From contig NC_085137.1 in NCBI RefSeq assembly GCF_035046485.1, forward strand, positions 254,036,733 to 254,100,732: a stretch of DNA of 64,000 nt. The letters are read 5' to 3'. This DNA is from Aedes albopictus. Its lineage: Eukaryota > Arthropoda > Insecta > Diptera > Culicidae. A program made the translations under genes and the position numbers. The notes below the pieces were generated by a model. That model made no database searches. It saw nothing but the letters and a program-made list of their open reading frames with translations, and had not been told where the DNA came from. Positions 34,402 to 44,211 of this stretch are shown here, in pieces; position 1 is the first letter of the stretch, and every line of letters begins with the position of its first letter.

Positions 34402-34482
34402 TACTCAGTCAATTTTATACCTACCAATTGTTTATTTTCTGTGATGGCTGGATGATGTACGTGGCCGGGTCGTTAAAATTTA

Positions 34483-35389
34483 AGGTGATCCATCTTGCCC
34501 CGCGGTCGTTTATATAGGAAATGTATGGAATGTATCGCATAAGAAATATTACCAAAACATATTTTATTGTTTTATGATCAATTAGAGTGAATAATTTTCC
34601 AATAAATACCCCTAACTTTCTTAGATTTATGCTAGTCGCCTAACATAATTATCAACATAAATAACACAGCGTAACAAAAATTTGCTTTTTGTCTGTCTCA
34701 AGAGCAAACTTATGTGTCTCCGAAGGATTTTGGGCCGCTGAATCCGAATCCGGGCTCAGATTTGCTCTCACACGTCACAATTTTGAGCTATACCTCAATT
34801 TATAGGGCAAAATATGCGATTTTGGGCTTTTTTGACAGCAAGCCATTAAGCAAAGAAATATTTTTTTATGCAATCAAAAGGTTAATTGGTCAATTAACAT
34901 CTAAATTAACGGCTCATGCAAAATATTTCGTTTTTCCTAATCAAATTTGATAGTTTTAAGCGATTTATGTTAGGTACGATATTTCCCATACAAGTCACCC
35001 TCCAAAAGTTGCATGCAAGTTTTCATACTAACATAAAATGCTAAAATCTATCAAATTTGATTAGGTAAAACGAAATATTTTGCATGAGTCGTTAATTTAG
35101 ATGTTAATTGACCAATTAACCTTTTGATTGCTTAAAAAAAAATATTTCCTTGCTTAATGGCTTGCTGTAAAAAAACAAAATTGCATACATATTTTGCCCT
35201 ATAAATTGAGGTATAGCTCAAAATTGTGACGTGTTAGAGCAAATCTGAGCCCGGATTCGGATTCAGCGGCCCAAAATCCTTCGGAGACACATAAGTTTGC
35301 TCTTGAGACAAAAAAATGTTGCGCTGTGTAATCAAAACATAAGTAATGCACTTGAAAACGGTACTGACCTATCTTGCCCCACTCCACCC
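34483..35389. mobile_element. Partial element related to element a, with an internal 670-bp palindrome
   Basis: The right end (reverse complement GGGTGGAGTGGGGCAAGATA) stops at TA (35390-35391). CATCTTGCCCCGC also occurs at about 34491, but no matching terminus is seen at left, so that side looks truncated. The interior is a foldback: 34664-34960 is mirrored by about 35040-35331 (AGAGCAAACTTATGTGTCTC and its inverse), with about 80 bp of loop. Confidence 0.6.
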
Positions 35390-35661
35390 TACTATGATAA
35401 GGAAACCGGAAACTCTCGAATCTTTAGACCACGGCATAAATATCACAAGGCAGGCTAGTAACCTTTGTAAACATCTATTTTGGATGTAAATGTGACGTCG
35501 TTCTTACCGTTTTTCGCATTGATCAAATTGGTGTGAAGTACTAGATCACATATGAACGATTTGAATTACGTCATCAAAAAGCTGTCAGATTTCGGGAATA
35601 TATCACCTTCTTCTGTACACCGTGCTTTAGACGTGGCACCACAGAAGCTGTAAATCTAATA

Positions 35662-35898
35662 TTGCGCAGTTCCCACCCAACTGGACTTCTTTCGCAGTTA
35701 GTATAAGTGCGGGATCGTGAATAAAACTGCGATTTTGCATCGAATCGTTTCGGTGTCTTCTGCGCACTTATTCAGCACTTTGTAATGCATAAGTGCGCAG
35801 AAGACACCGACACGATTCGATGCAAAATCGCAGTTTTATTCACAATCCCGCACTTATACTAACTGCGAAAGGGGTCCAGTGGGGTGGGAAATGCGCAA
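35662..35898. mobile_element. Foldback MITE, copy 2 (TIR TTGCGCA, TA duplication)
   Basis: 237 bp with arms of about 110 bp, including TTCGCAGTTAGTATAAGTGC and TTTCGGTGTCTTCTGCGCAC. TA flanks it on both sides (35660-35661, 35899-35900). Same family and layout as 2692-2899. The stretch 35392-35659 before it shows nothing recognisable. Confidence 0.82.
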
Positions 35899-35994
35899 TA
35901 CAATAAGGACTTTTTTTTACACGGATTCGCGAATTAACACATATTTTCAACTTTCTCGCGTACTTAGTATCTAGAAGGGAACTCTTCCTAAAAT

Positions 35995-36277
35995 CACAGA
36001 GAACAGACATCCAAGTGCAATCTGAATTGTGTGTAAAGAATTATTTCATCGGCAACACAAGTGGCAATCTGGTGGCGCTGCAATCGGCGAGTTTCTCATA
36101 CTAATTTTATTCACCACTTGAAATGTTTCAATTCACCACTGACTGTGGCAATATGACGTTTGGCGGCGCTAGTGTTTTCGACGTATATTGGTTTGCAACC
36201 TTACTCAAGTAAGGATTCAAATCCTTACACAAGTTTCTGAACGAAATTTGTTCTAGCCTGGATGTCTGTTCTCTGTG
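35995..36277. mobile_element. MITE with CACAGAGAACAGACATCCA ends
   Basis: 283 bp. CACAGAGAACAGACATCCA at the left is repeated exactly in inverted form at the right. CTAAAAT flanks both sides (35988-35994, 36278-36284), a 7-bp match that may be an eroded 8-bp duplication. Non-coding. Confidence 0.82.
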
Positions 36278-36459
36278 CTAAAATGATGAAATGGGAGTAA
36301 GTGCCTTAAGATCTACAAGCGTATTAACTGAATTGCTGTTACCTCGGCTGTTATTTATTTATTTGCCAAATACTTGTAGCGTAAGAGTTCACCCTTATAA
36401 AATTACTACAATCGGTATCTTGATGTTGGGCGACATTACTGATGCGGTGTAACATCCTA

Positions 36460-36531
36460 CGCCCCCACTCGCATAACAGTCCCAGCTTTGCTAGATTTTC
36501 TATTCATATGGGACTGCTATGCGAGTGGGGG
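36460..36531. mobile_element. 72-bp foldback MITE with GCCCCCACTCGCATA ends, copy 1
   Basis: CGCCCCCACTCGCATAACAG at left is mirrored at right (CTGCTATGCGAGTGGGGG). TA flanks it (36458-36459, 36532-36533). Very small for a transposon. Confidence 0.7.
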
Positions 36532-36705
36532 TAGTACAGGTCCATGCAGTATGGTTCTGAGAGAACTACTTTCCAAAGATGTTCTAGGTCATCCAAGAAC
36601 TTCCGAGATCAAATATGGTTCCGTAGAGAATCTCCAAAGATCCAAGAACTTCCGCGAGTAAAGGCCTTAAGGTCTACAAGCATCATCCTACAACTCCATT
36701 GAGTA

Positions 36706-36783
36706 TTCTGCCCCCATTCGCAAAACAGTCCCATATGAATAGGAAACCTAGCAAAGATGGGACTGTTATGCGAGTGGCGGCAG
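36706..36783. mobile_element. Foldback MITE, copy 2, opposite orientation
   Basis: CTGCCCCCATTCGCAAAACAG and the inverse of CTGTTATGCGAGTGGCGGCAG form the ends. The central part is the reverse of copy 1 (CCATATGAATAGGAAACCTAG). Flanked by TA. Confidence 0.68.
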
Positions 36784-37163
36784 TATTGCTCTGCAAAGAA
36801 ATATTTTCCGAAGATGATCTATGTAATTCAAGAACTTCCGTGAGCAAAGGCCTGAAGAACTACAAGTGAATCCAATGGATTGTTGTTACATTAGGGATGT
36901 GGTGTAACATCATACAGGCCCTTGGAGTTTTGTTCTTTAGAGAACTGATTTCCATAAATGTTCTAGGTAATCCAAGAACGTATGCGTGTAATGGGATTAA
37001 GATCTACAAGCGTAATCAATGGATTGTTGTTACATTACTGATGTGGCATTATCTCCTGTCAATGGAAGACAGTTTTGTAGAGTTATAATATCCAAAGGTA
37101 TCCTAGGTCATCCAAGAACTCTCGTGAATAAAGGCCTTAAGATGTATAAATCTGAACAATGGA

Positions 37164-37400
37164 ACAAAAGGTCGAAGGTCAAAAGTTCGAAGGTCATAAG
37201 GTCGAAAGGTCAAAAGGTCGAAATAAAAAAATAACTAGGACAAAAGGTCGAGAATACAAGTGGTCAAAATCTCGAAAGGTCGACATGAAAATATAACTAG
37301 GACTAAAGGTCGACAGATCGGTGGGTCAAAAGGTCGAAAGGTTGTAATAAAAAACAACTAGGACACTACGTCTAAAGAAAGAATTTTGAAAGGACAAAAG
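37164..37400 (+). repeat. GGTCGAAAGGTCAAAA minisatellite
   Basis: Short irregular units of AAGGTCGAAAGGTCAAAA, broken by AATAACTAGGAC. From 37401 to 38064 the DNA is AT-rich with nothing I can assign. Confidence 0.75.
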
Positions 37401-38072
37401 CTCAAAGGCAACTACAGCGACCGGCACAAAAAAAGATACACCATATAGTGATTACATTTTTTTTTATAAAAACTACATGCAAAAATGATAAAATGTATCT
37501 TTCAATGAATGCACTTTATCAATTTTACATTGTTTTAGTAATCTATGCTCAAAAATGTTTGGTTTTTGAAGAATATTGTGATTTCTAATAATATTGAGAA
37601 AGTTGCTTAAAAATTTGGTATGACAGCAAAAAAGATCCACTTAGCAAGTAATTCTGAAACATCAAAATTTTGCCAAATTATCTCACTTTTTGCTTCTTGG
37701 TGTATGCTATTGTGATGTTTTTGACATATGAATTGTATTTTGTGAGTATCATAGGTCAATTATCCCAAAACTGTATGTAAGCATTAATGAATGCTATTAC
37801 TCTACAATATAACAATAATTCAGCTTGCAGACATGCGGGGATGTACATTTTTTTGACAATTTTTATGATTTTTGGTCAACCAATGCAAAGAAATTCATGT
37901 GTCGTGACTTTTATTAAGGATTTTTCGATATCTCAAAACACTCTCACGTTTGTGTATCGCAATGATCACCTCCATCTGCTTGTGATACTGCTTGTTAGAG
38001 TTTTATTCTATCATATACACTAAGATAATTACAAATTTCCAACGTATCACAAGTGATACGAATAGTGTATAT

Positions 38073-39644
38073 CAGTGCTTCCCAAACTGTGCGCCGAGGC
38101 GCCCCGGTGCGCCGTGAACATTACGCTGGTGCGCCGCAGGGTTTTGAACCAAAACAATATAATTCAATGTCGGAACGTATTTTTTTATTTGATGGATCTT
38201 TGAAGTATTGCTGCACGGCATTTTTCCAAAAATTATACCAACCTTCGAATATTCTTGGAATTCTGGTATCCTCTTAAACAATTTAAATTTTGATTTTTAT
38301 CAAATATTTAATTTCTCGGAGTTTCTTGGTTAAGATTCAAATTCTTGGTTAAGATTCAAAAATAGATGATTGGATTTTCTATACTCCAGTTCAGTTTTTG
38401 ATTCTACCAACAGCTTGTAGGTAACTGAAAGTAAATATTTCAAAAATCCTATTACCCAGAATAACTTCCCAGTCTTTATGTTGTATTCTGCTTTTCGGGA
38501 CGGCATTTTTTACTAACGTCACTATCACAGAATACTTCTGCAAATTTTTGGTTATGTGCAAGTAAATCATATCTCGAAAATGATGTTATTGGAGCTGTGT
38601 ACTCCAAATACCTTGTCTTTAATGGAAAATTTTGAAAAAGGTAAGTAACTTTTGATCGACATTCAGAAATTTTTTATAAAGTTTTTGCACCAAAGGCACT
38701 TTTTTTTCAATAGGACAGATCGGTGAAGTACTAGATTTGAAGTAATGAGCTGAATTTTAGTATGGTGAGAAGGTCAATTCTCCGTTTCTGCAATGAAATG
38801 GTGCAAAAAGCGTGGGTATTATGATTCCTTGCCTAATTTGATGCTGTTTGAGCAAAACTTTGGGCAACAGTGTTGTTATTTTCTCCATTTCTTGCAACTT
38901 AAATAATATAGTTATCCAAAGTTTTGCTCAAACGGCATCAAATTAGGCAAGGAATCATAATACCCACGCTTTTGCACCATTTTATTGCAGAAACGGAGAC
39001 TTGACCTTCTCACCATACAAAAATTCAGCTCATTACTACAAATCTAGTACTACACCGAACGTGCCCCATTGTTGGACGAAATTAATAGTCATCCAAAATT
39101 TATGTTAAGGAAAGACCTTCAAGCTTTTCTCAAGACATCATGACCAAATGCATGGAAATGAATGATCTATCATCAGCCTAGTCCTGAACATTATATTTGT
39201 GTACTTAAGTTTGCTGAAATTTACCACACTACCTTCTTAACAAACCGTTTTTGAAAATTTTGTAATTTCAACAAAAATTAAAAACCTTAAATTCAGTGAA
39301 ATAATTTAAATGTACCCGAAATCATTAAAGCATTGCAACAGTTTTACTGTCTTTTTTTCTTGAATTATGAGGCATTAGCAGCTCGCTTTATCTGGAGAAA
39401 TTTTTGACATATTGGTTTGCTTTGTTTAATAAATAAATATGACATTTGAAATCTAACAAATATTTATGATAAATTAAAGCATTTTTTATTGAAAACACGT
39501 TTTGACCCAAGAAATTCAGTTTTAATTGGATTTTGAGGAAACAAGGTACTGAAAGTTCTTCACAATTTTGCATTTAAATGTTTGAATTAAAAATTGTTCG
39601 AAAATAATAAAAATTCTCTGTTAAAAGATGTTTGGGAACCTCTG
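38073..39644 (+). mobile_element. Non-autonomous hAT element
   Basis: Left end CAGTGCTTCCCAAACTGTG and right end (reverse complement) CAGAGGTTCCCAAACATC are typical hAT termini. A perfect 8-bp duplication GTGTATAT lies at 38065-38072 and 39645-39652. The 1572-bp interior has no transposase frame and includes the foldback at 38717-39059. Confidence 0.9.
38717..39059. repeat. Foldback nested in the hAT element
   Basis: Arms of about 155 bp, for example GGGTATTATGATTCCTTGCC at left and its exact inverse near 38955. The outer ends share GTACTAGATTTG and AGTAATGAGCTGAA. The loop is about 50 bp. It could be a separate MITE insertion. Confidence 0.75.
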
Positions 39645-39652
39645 GTGTATAT

Positions 39653-39950
39653 AATCTATCGATTACCCTTGTAGATCTTAAGACCTTTACTCGCGGAAGT
39701 CCTTGGAGGACCTAGAATATCTTTGGAATTTTTCTCTTTAAAGAACAATGCAATCGGCTCCGTTATGCCTGTTGGCGCATGAGCCTTAAATAAATGATTA
39801 AGTAAAAAAAAATCTGTTGATTACGCTTGTAGACCTTGATGCCTATATTCGCGAGAGTTTATGGAGGACCTTCAACATTTAAGGACATAACTCTCTAATG
39901 AACCATGTTGCATAGACCTATAGAATGTTGCGCATCTGCAGAGTGATAAC
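39653..39950 (-). repeat. Inverted copy of the 36290-37160 satellite
   Basis: GATTACCCTTGTAGATCTTAAG and CTTTACTCGCGGAAG are the inverses of satellite words on the other side of the hAT element. Two or three units are recognisable. An ATAAATGATTAAGTAAA run at about 39789 may be the tail of a small retroposon. Confidence 0.6.
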
Positions 39951-40400
39951 AAAAATCCATAGAAAACCTATGTAGATCTGATAAAAATTTCCTGGAACAC
40001 CCCTACACTCCTGAACCTTATGTCCCACCCAAACAAAGCCTTATATACTCTTGAACACTTCGTGACAGTCTCCTTGATCTTAAGCTTCGTTCGTCTATAC
40101 CTTCAACATTTCTAAAAATCCTCTGAAACCCTCCTTAAAACCAGTACTCCATTCTCTCCTCCAAACCCTTCAATCATCCCTTGCCCCCCTCCACACTAAC
40201 CCCAAGAACCCACCCTTGCTACATTATCCCCTCTCTTTCTGCCTGAACTCTCTGAATCAATCCTCGGATATCTGAAGGTGAGGACATTTTCAATATTTTC
40301 AGATTTCCCTCAGTTTTTTACACGGTATACCTATAGGTATCCCCCGTGTAAAACAAACACCTAGTGTATCGCCGATGTCTTCGAGGATTTATTCCTATAC
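39951..40400. other. No feature recognised
   Basis: CT-rich DNA at about 40010-40260 followed by a short palindrome (ATACCTATAGGTAT, about 40326). No gene. Confidence 0.5.
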
Positions 40401-40405
40401 TTACA

Positions 40406-41690
40406 TCACATTGAAAGACAGCATTGCTTTCTGAACATGGGAATATTGATGGAAGTAGCCAACGACAGCTTAGAAAATCCTGGTTGAACACATTCTTCAA
40501 CAAGGTAGCTCAATCCGACGGCTCCAGCTGGCTGACCAGCATATGGATCATGTACACATCGTCCCACGTGGCCAGCTGAATGTGGGAAATCTTGTTTGCA
40601 CCGGTTAAGGTCGGTAATCACCGACTGCCGGCTGAGTTCCGATAGCATGGCGAGAAATTTTGTCCTTCGTGTCCACCAGATGAACCTGGAATTCGTCCAG
40701 CCGGAGCGCATGCGCGGGTTCACTCTCGCGGGCATCCCATTGTTCGCCCTCGATGTCTTGCCGAGTAGTTACTGGTTTCTCCTGTAATCATGTCAAAGAA
40801 AACTTGAATGTCGTTTTTTTATTCCCATTTAACACTTACAGCAAAGTAGGGGAAGATTGGGGGAGGCCCAATGGATAGCCTCCGGTTGTTCCTTAAAGTT
40901 GGAACAGACACACCAGTTCCAGCTGCAGTTCGCGTTCTGTTTCCGAAACAGTGTCCCGACGACGAGCCTCTGCAACATTACGGCCATGTTCAGGCAGTCT
41001 TCCGCAATCGATATCGTGTTGCATAAACAGTGGCATCACAGTCGTGCTCATCGAATCCATCTAACAGATCCAGTTCTAAACGCAATCTTGCCAGCCTCTG
41101 TGCTTTCGAGCAATTATCGCCCGTACTTTGTACTATCGGGATAAAAAAACTCGCGAGACCGTAGTCCACAATTAACCAGAACACTAGGCAGCATTTCCTC
41201 CTGCTCTGAAAATCAACACATTTTATGTATTCCAAATTAAGGAATCAGTAGGTATATGAAACTCACCCGTGTACGACAGCTAATTGCTATACGGTCCGGA
41301 CAGTCAGCACACAGATTCAGTGACCACTTATATGGATTTCGCGTGTTCATATAGGATATCTGCAGTCGCTGGCAAATCAGCGGTCCCTTGAATGTCTTAC
41401 AATTATCGGGGAAGCTCTCGCACCAAGCGGCAACATTGTCGTCCAGCTCGATATCAAAGCCACGATCCAATCCAATTCCAGCTCGCCAACCGATGTGAGG
41501 TACAATCTGGATTCATGAAAGCAGCTTCCGGACTCTCCGTATGTCAATTTGTCCGGCATCACCACGAGCATCTCGTCTTCGGATTTGTTGTCCTCACAGG
41601 CAATAGGTATAAAAATTAAATTCAAAATAAAAACGTGTAATAATTCTCGGTAAAAGTTTCGTATAAACAGTACTGCGAGAACCACCTGAA
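40406..41690 (-). pseudogene. Unidentified multi-exon gene remnant
   Basis: On the minus strand a signal-peptide-like start (about 41685) is followed by a Cys-containing, coding-like stretch (MLVVMPDKLTYGESGSCFHE). The frame shifts near 41465 into DIELDDNVAAWCESFPDNCK. A donor (CGG/GTGAGT, about 41266) and an acceptor (GATTTTCAG, about 41212) bound a short intron. Two more coding-like stretches follow, separated by an intron-like GTAAGT...TACAG at about 40785-40840, and the last holds KISHIQLATWDDVYMIHMLV. Several stops and frame changes mean it cannot make one protein as it stands. The gene family is not recognised. Confidence 0.4.
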
Positions 41691-42330
41691 GAACGATGCT
41701 TCAGCTTGTGCGCGATTGATCGTTTTATTTTGGATTATCAAATTCCATGTTGTCACTAATACCAATGCAACTAGTCGGAAATGAACGATAGTCGATAAAA
41801 ACGATAGAAGTCGACGATTTGGACGTCGACGATTTTTGATGCATCCGCTGCGCCGGGCCACAAACTCTACACACCGGTACACGATTATTTATGGATTAGG
41901 AAAGTTCGTGAAAATGAAAAAGAAAAATCAAAATGACCGTTGGCATTCCCGCATAGCAAAATACAGTTTGTATTACACTCCAAACAGTATGTTCCCTTCA
42001 TCTCTTATTGTTACTGTATAAGGAACAGGTGCTTTCCTGTTGAAAACTATGGAACTTGAACATTCGATCATAAAGAATGGTCTACGAAACCCATACCAAG
42101 TTGTAACAGTATGTCATATTGTGCAGAAATTGTCAAATAATATAGCGATGAAAACTTGTGAGATACGGTGGCAATATGGAATGACCTTTTCCCAAATGGT
42201 TGATGATTTTATTTTCGCAATACACACATGTGCATTCTACTGTATGCTAATTAAATTTAGCAGTTTGCCAAATAGTAGCGTACATTGGTATCCGTAGTAC
42301 CGACGAACGTCGGAGTTTGCAATGTTGTGA
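41691..42330. other. No gene recognised
   Basis: AT-rich flank of the remnant above. The frames at 41622-41882 and 42040-42297 show no domain and look fortuitous. Confidence 0.45.
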
Positions 42331-42369
42331 AAAAAAAACAAAATCTTTCCTGTAGATCCCCCGTGAGCA

Positions 42370-43180
42370 ACTATGTGAACTTAAGTGAAAAAAATCTGAA
42401 AACTTGCCTTGATAAAAGATTTGAAGTGCCTGAAGCGACTAGACACAATGGTAAGTTTTGAATGATTCTTCCATTTTGGTTTCTGTGTTGTATTTCATCA
42501 TATACAAACTTGTATACAAATTATTTTTCAGAATTCGTAAACTTGATCCCGCATGACTGTGTGCGATTGCGACAAGGGGTTGGTCATTCAGCACACTTCA
42601 TTTGTGCCGTGATTTTTGAGCGTGCGCCAATATGTGCCTAAACTGTGCCGGTTGTTTTTCAGTGTGTGCCGAAGTGTGCCGAACGTGCCGGAGGTGTGCC
42701 GAATGTGCCCAGTGGAATATTTTCTTAGAATGTTTTTGCGCTAATTATAATCCTGTCTATTTTTGGCGAATGTTATTGGTCTAGTCGGTGTTTACCGACA
42801 AAATTCCACCCAGAACACTTGTCTAGAATCTGTATGAAGGGATTTTTTGCAATCGTAAGTATAATGACAGTTTGATTCCATACCGCAAAGTTGGATTTCT
42901 ATGTTGTGCCCATGTGTGCCGGATTGTGCCGGCATGTGTGCCGAGATGTGCCGGCATGTGTGCCGGGCACAATGTGCCGAGTGACCAACCCCTTGGATTG
43001 CGAGGTGTTCCGGGAGGAGCGACGAATTCGACCTGCTGCGGGTGGAAATTGTGTGTCGCTTGCGTGTCGCAAGTCAGGAAATTTCGGCAGACAAGATGCC
43101 CTTCCATCAATGCAGGATGCGCTGCTCAGCATGATGTTTGAAGATAAATATTCTTTGGGATCGTTGATATTGTGATTTTA
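42370..43180 (+). pseudogene. Exon-like remnant interrupted by a MITE
   Basis: A coding-like stretch ending RFEVPEATRHN meets a donor (AATG/GTAAG, about 42472). An acceptor (TTTTTCAG, about 42530) begins EFVNLIPHDCVRLR, and the MITE lies after that. Beyond the MITE the three frames each look partly coding (EFDLLRVEIVCRLRVASQE in one). The VPHDCVRL-like string recalls a ubiquitin-specific protease of the USP47/Ubp64E type. This is a weak memory-based guess and the continuation does not fit well. Confidence 0.3.
42573..42995 (+). mobile_element. 423-bp MITE, CAAGGGGTTGGTCA ends, copy 1
   Basis: Ends CAAGGGGTTGGTCA and its inverse are flanked by a perfect 8-bp duplication GATTGCGA (42565-42572, 42996-43003). 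GTGCCG is repeated many times inside both ends, always in the same direction. The 8-bp duplication suggests hAT-type mobilisation. Two more copies of exactly 423 bp lie at 53563-53985 and 55362-55784. Confidence 0.93.
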
Positions 43181-43849
43181 CTTCGAAGATGAATTCCAAG
43201 GGAATTTGCTTGAGCTGGTTGGAAATCGCCGTTTAATTTCAAGGGGCGTTTCAATGCGTTCTTGTAAAATTATAGACTTTTATGTTAATGCTCTTATTAC
43301 GTTAAACGACCTCTAGACTGATTCTCTGTTAAATAATATATGTAAAACGCATTGAAAAGTTTAATGCTGAACTTTTAAACTAAAATTTTCCATACTTTTT
43401 ATTACGCAAACTTTTTATCTCGACGAATTCTTCCGAAAACGCATTGGAGCACCCCTCCGACTATGCTCCTCCATCCTTGCCACCATCAGCTGGCAGCATC
43501 GGCAGCATGAGCAGCATAAAAGATATGTCAGATTGAATCAAAACAAACCACACCAACCGAGAGAGAGAATCTCACGCACGTGTTGCTCCTACGTTAAATA
43601 TGTCAAAGCGATGTGTCAGTTTGATTTCTGTCTCGCTCTGCAATCGAACGACGATTCCAACGGCGATTCGAACGGCGATTCCAAAAACGACGGTTCTGAT
43701 TCGTCGTGTTCAGTTAGCAAATCCACGTACAATAAATATTTGATGAAAAAAATCAGTGAACGCATAAACGCTTTTTTTATTTTTAAACGATTCAAATATA
43801 GATGACGCATATATCAAACCTTTAAATACCATGAAAGACTCGTGAAAAG
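43181..43849. other. No gene recognised
   Basis: Contains a short ACGGCGATTCGAACGG-type triplication (about 43645-43690), giving a Ser/Asp-rich frame (43533-43805) of unknown status. Nothing else can be assigned. Confidence 0.4.
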
Positions 43850-44211
43850 ATGGCGACTAAAACACGTTTACCAAATAAATATTGTGCTGGCGGGAGCTCG
43901 GGCGGGAGTTGCAGTTCGTAGTGAAGTAATTTCCTCCTAAATCATCGTCCTCCTCAATCGCTTCAAATTGACTGTCCAACGATAGCTTAAAACGCGATAG
44001 GAATGGAGTTTATACTTCGGACCGCAAATGAAACATGACCGTCGTGTACAATGTTTCTTTATTAACTCACTCTCTCTTTGATACAGTGGTGCCAAGACGG
44101 CCAAACTTCAATCAAATATAATTACACCGAGGTAAATCTCATTTTCAAATTCAAGTGTTTTTCTTTACAGTTTAACATCGAATGTTCAAAAGAAAACTAA
44201 TCGTTCATTCA
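43850..44211 (-). repeat. Probable 3' LTR of the BEL/Pao element
   Basis: On the minus strand a run of G (GGGGGG) serves as a polypurine tract and is followed by TGAATGAACG, the likely LTR start at 44211. AATAAA lies near 44066. The stop codon of pol (44205-44207) falls just inside. The far end near 43850-43880 is a guess, because I find no matching 5' LTR upstream of gag. Confidence 0.5.

Larger units (their letters stand above)
36290..37160 (+). repeat. Diverged satellite array, unit roughly 130-150 bp
   Basis: Recurring words CCAAGAACTTCCG, AAGGCCTTAAG, ATCTACAAGCG and ATGGATTGTTGTTAC mark about five or six irregular units. Two small foldback MITEs sit within it. The same satellite returns inverted at 39653-39930. 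Confidence 0.7.
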
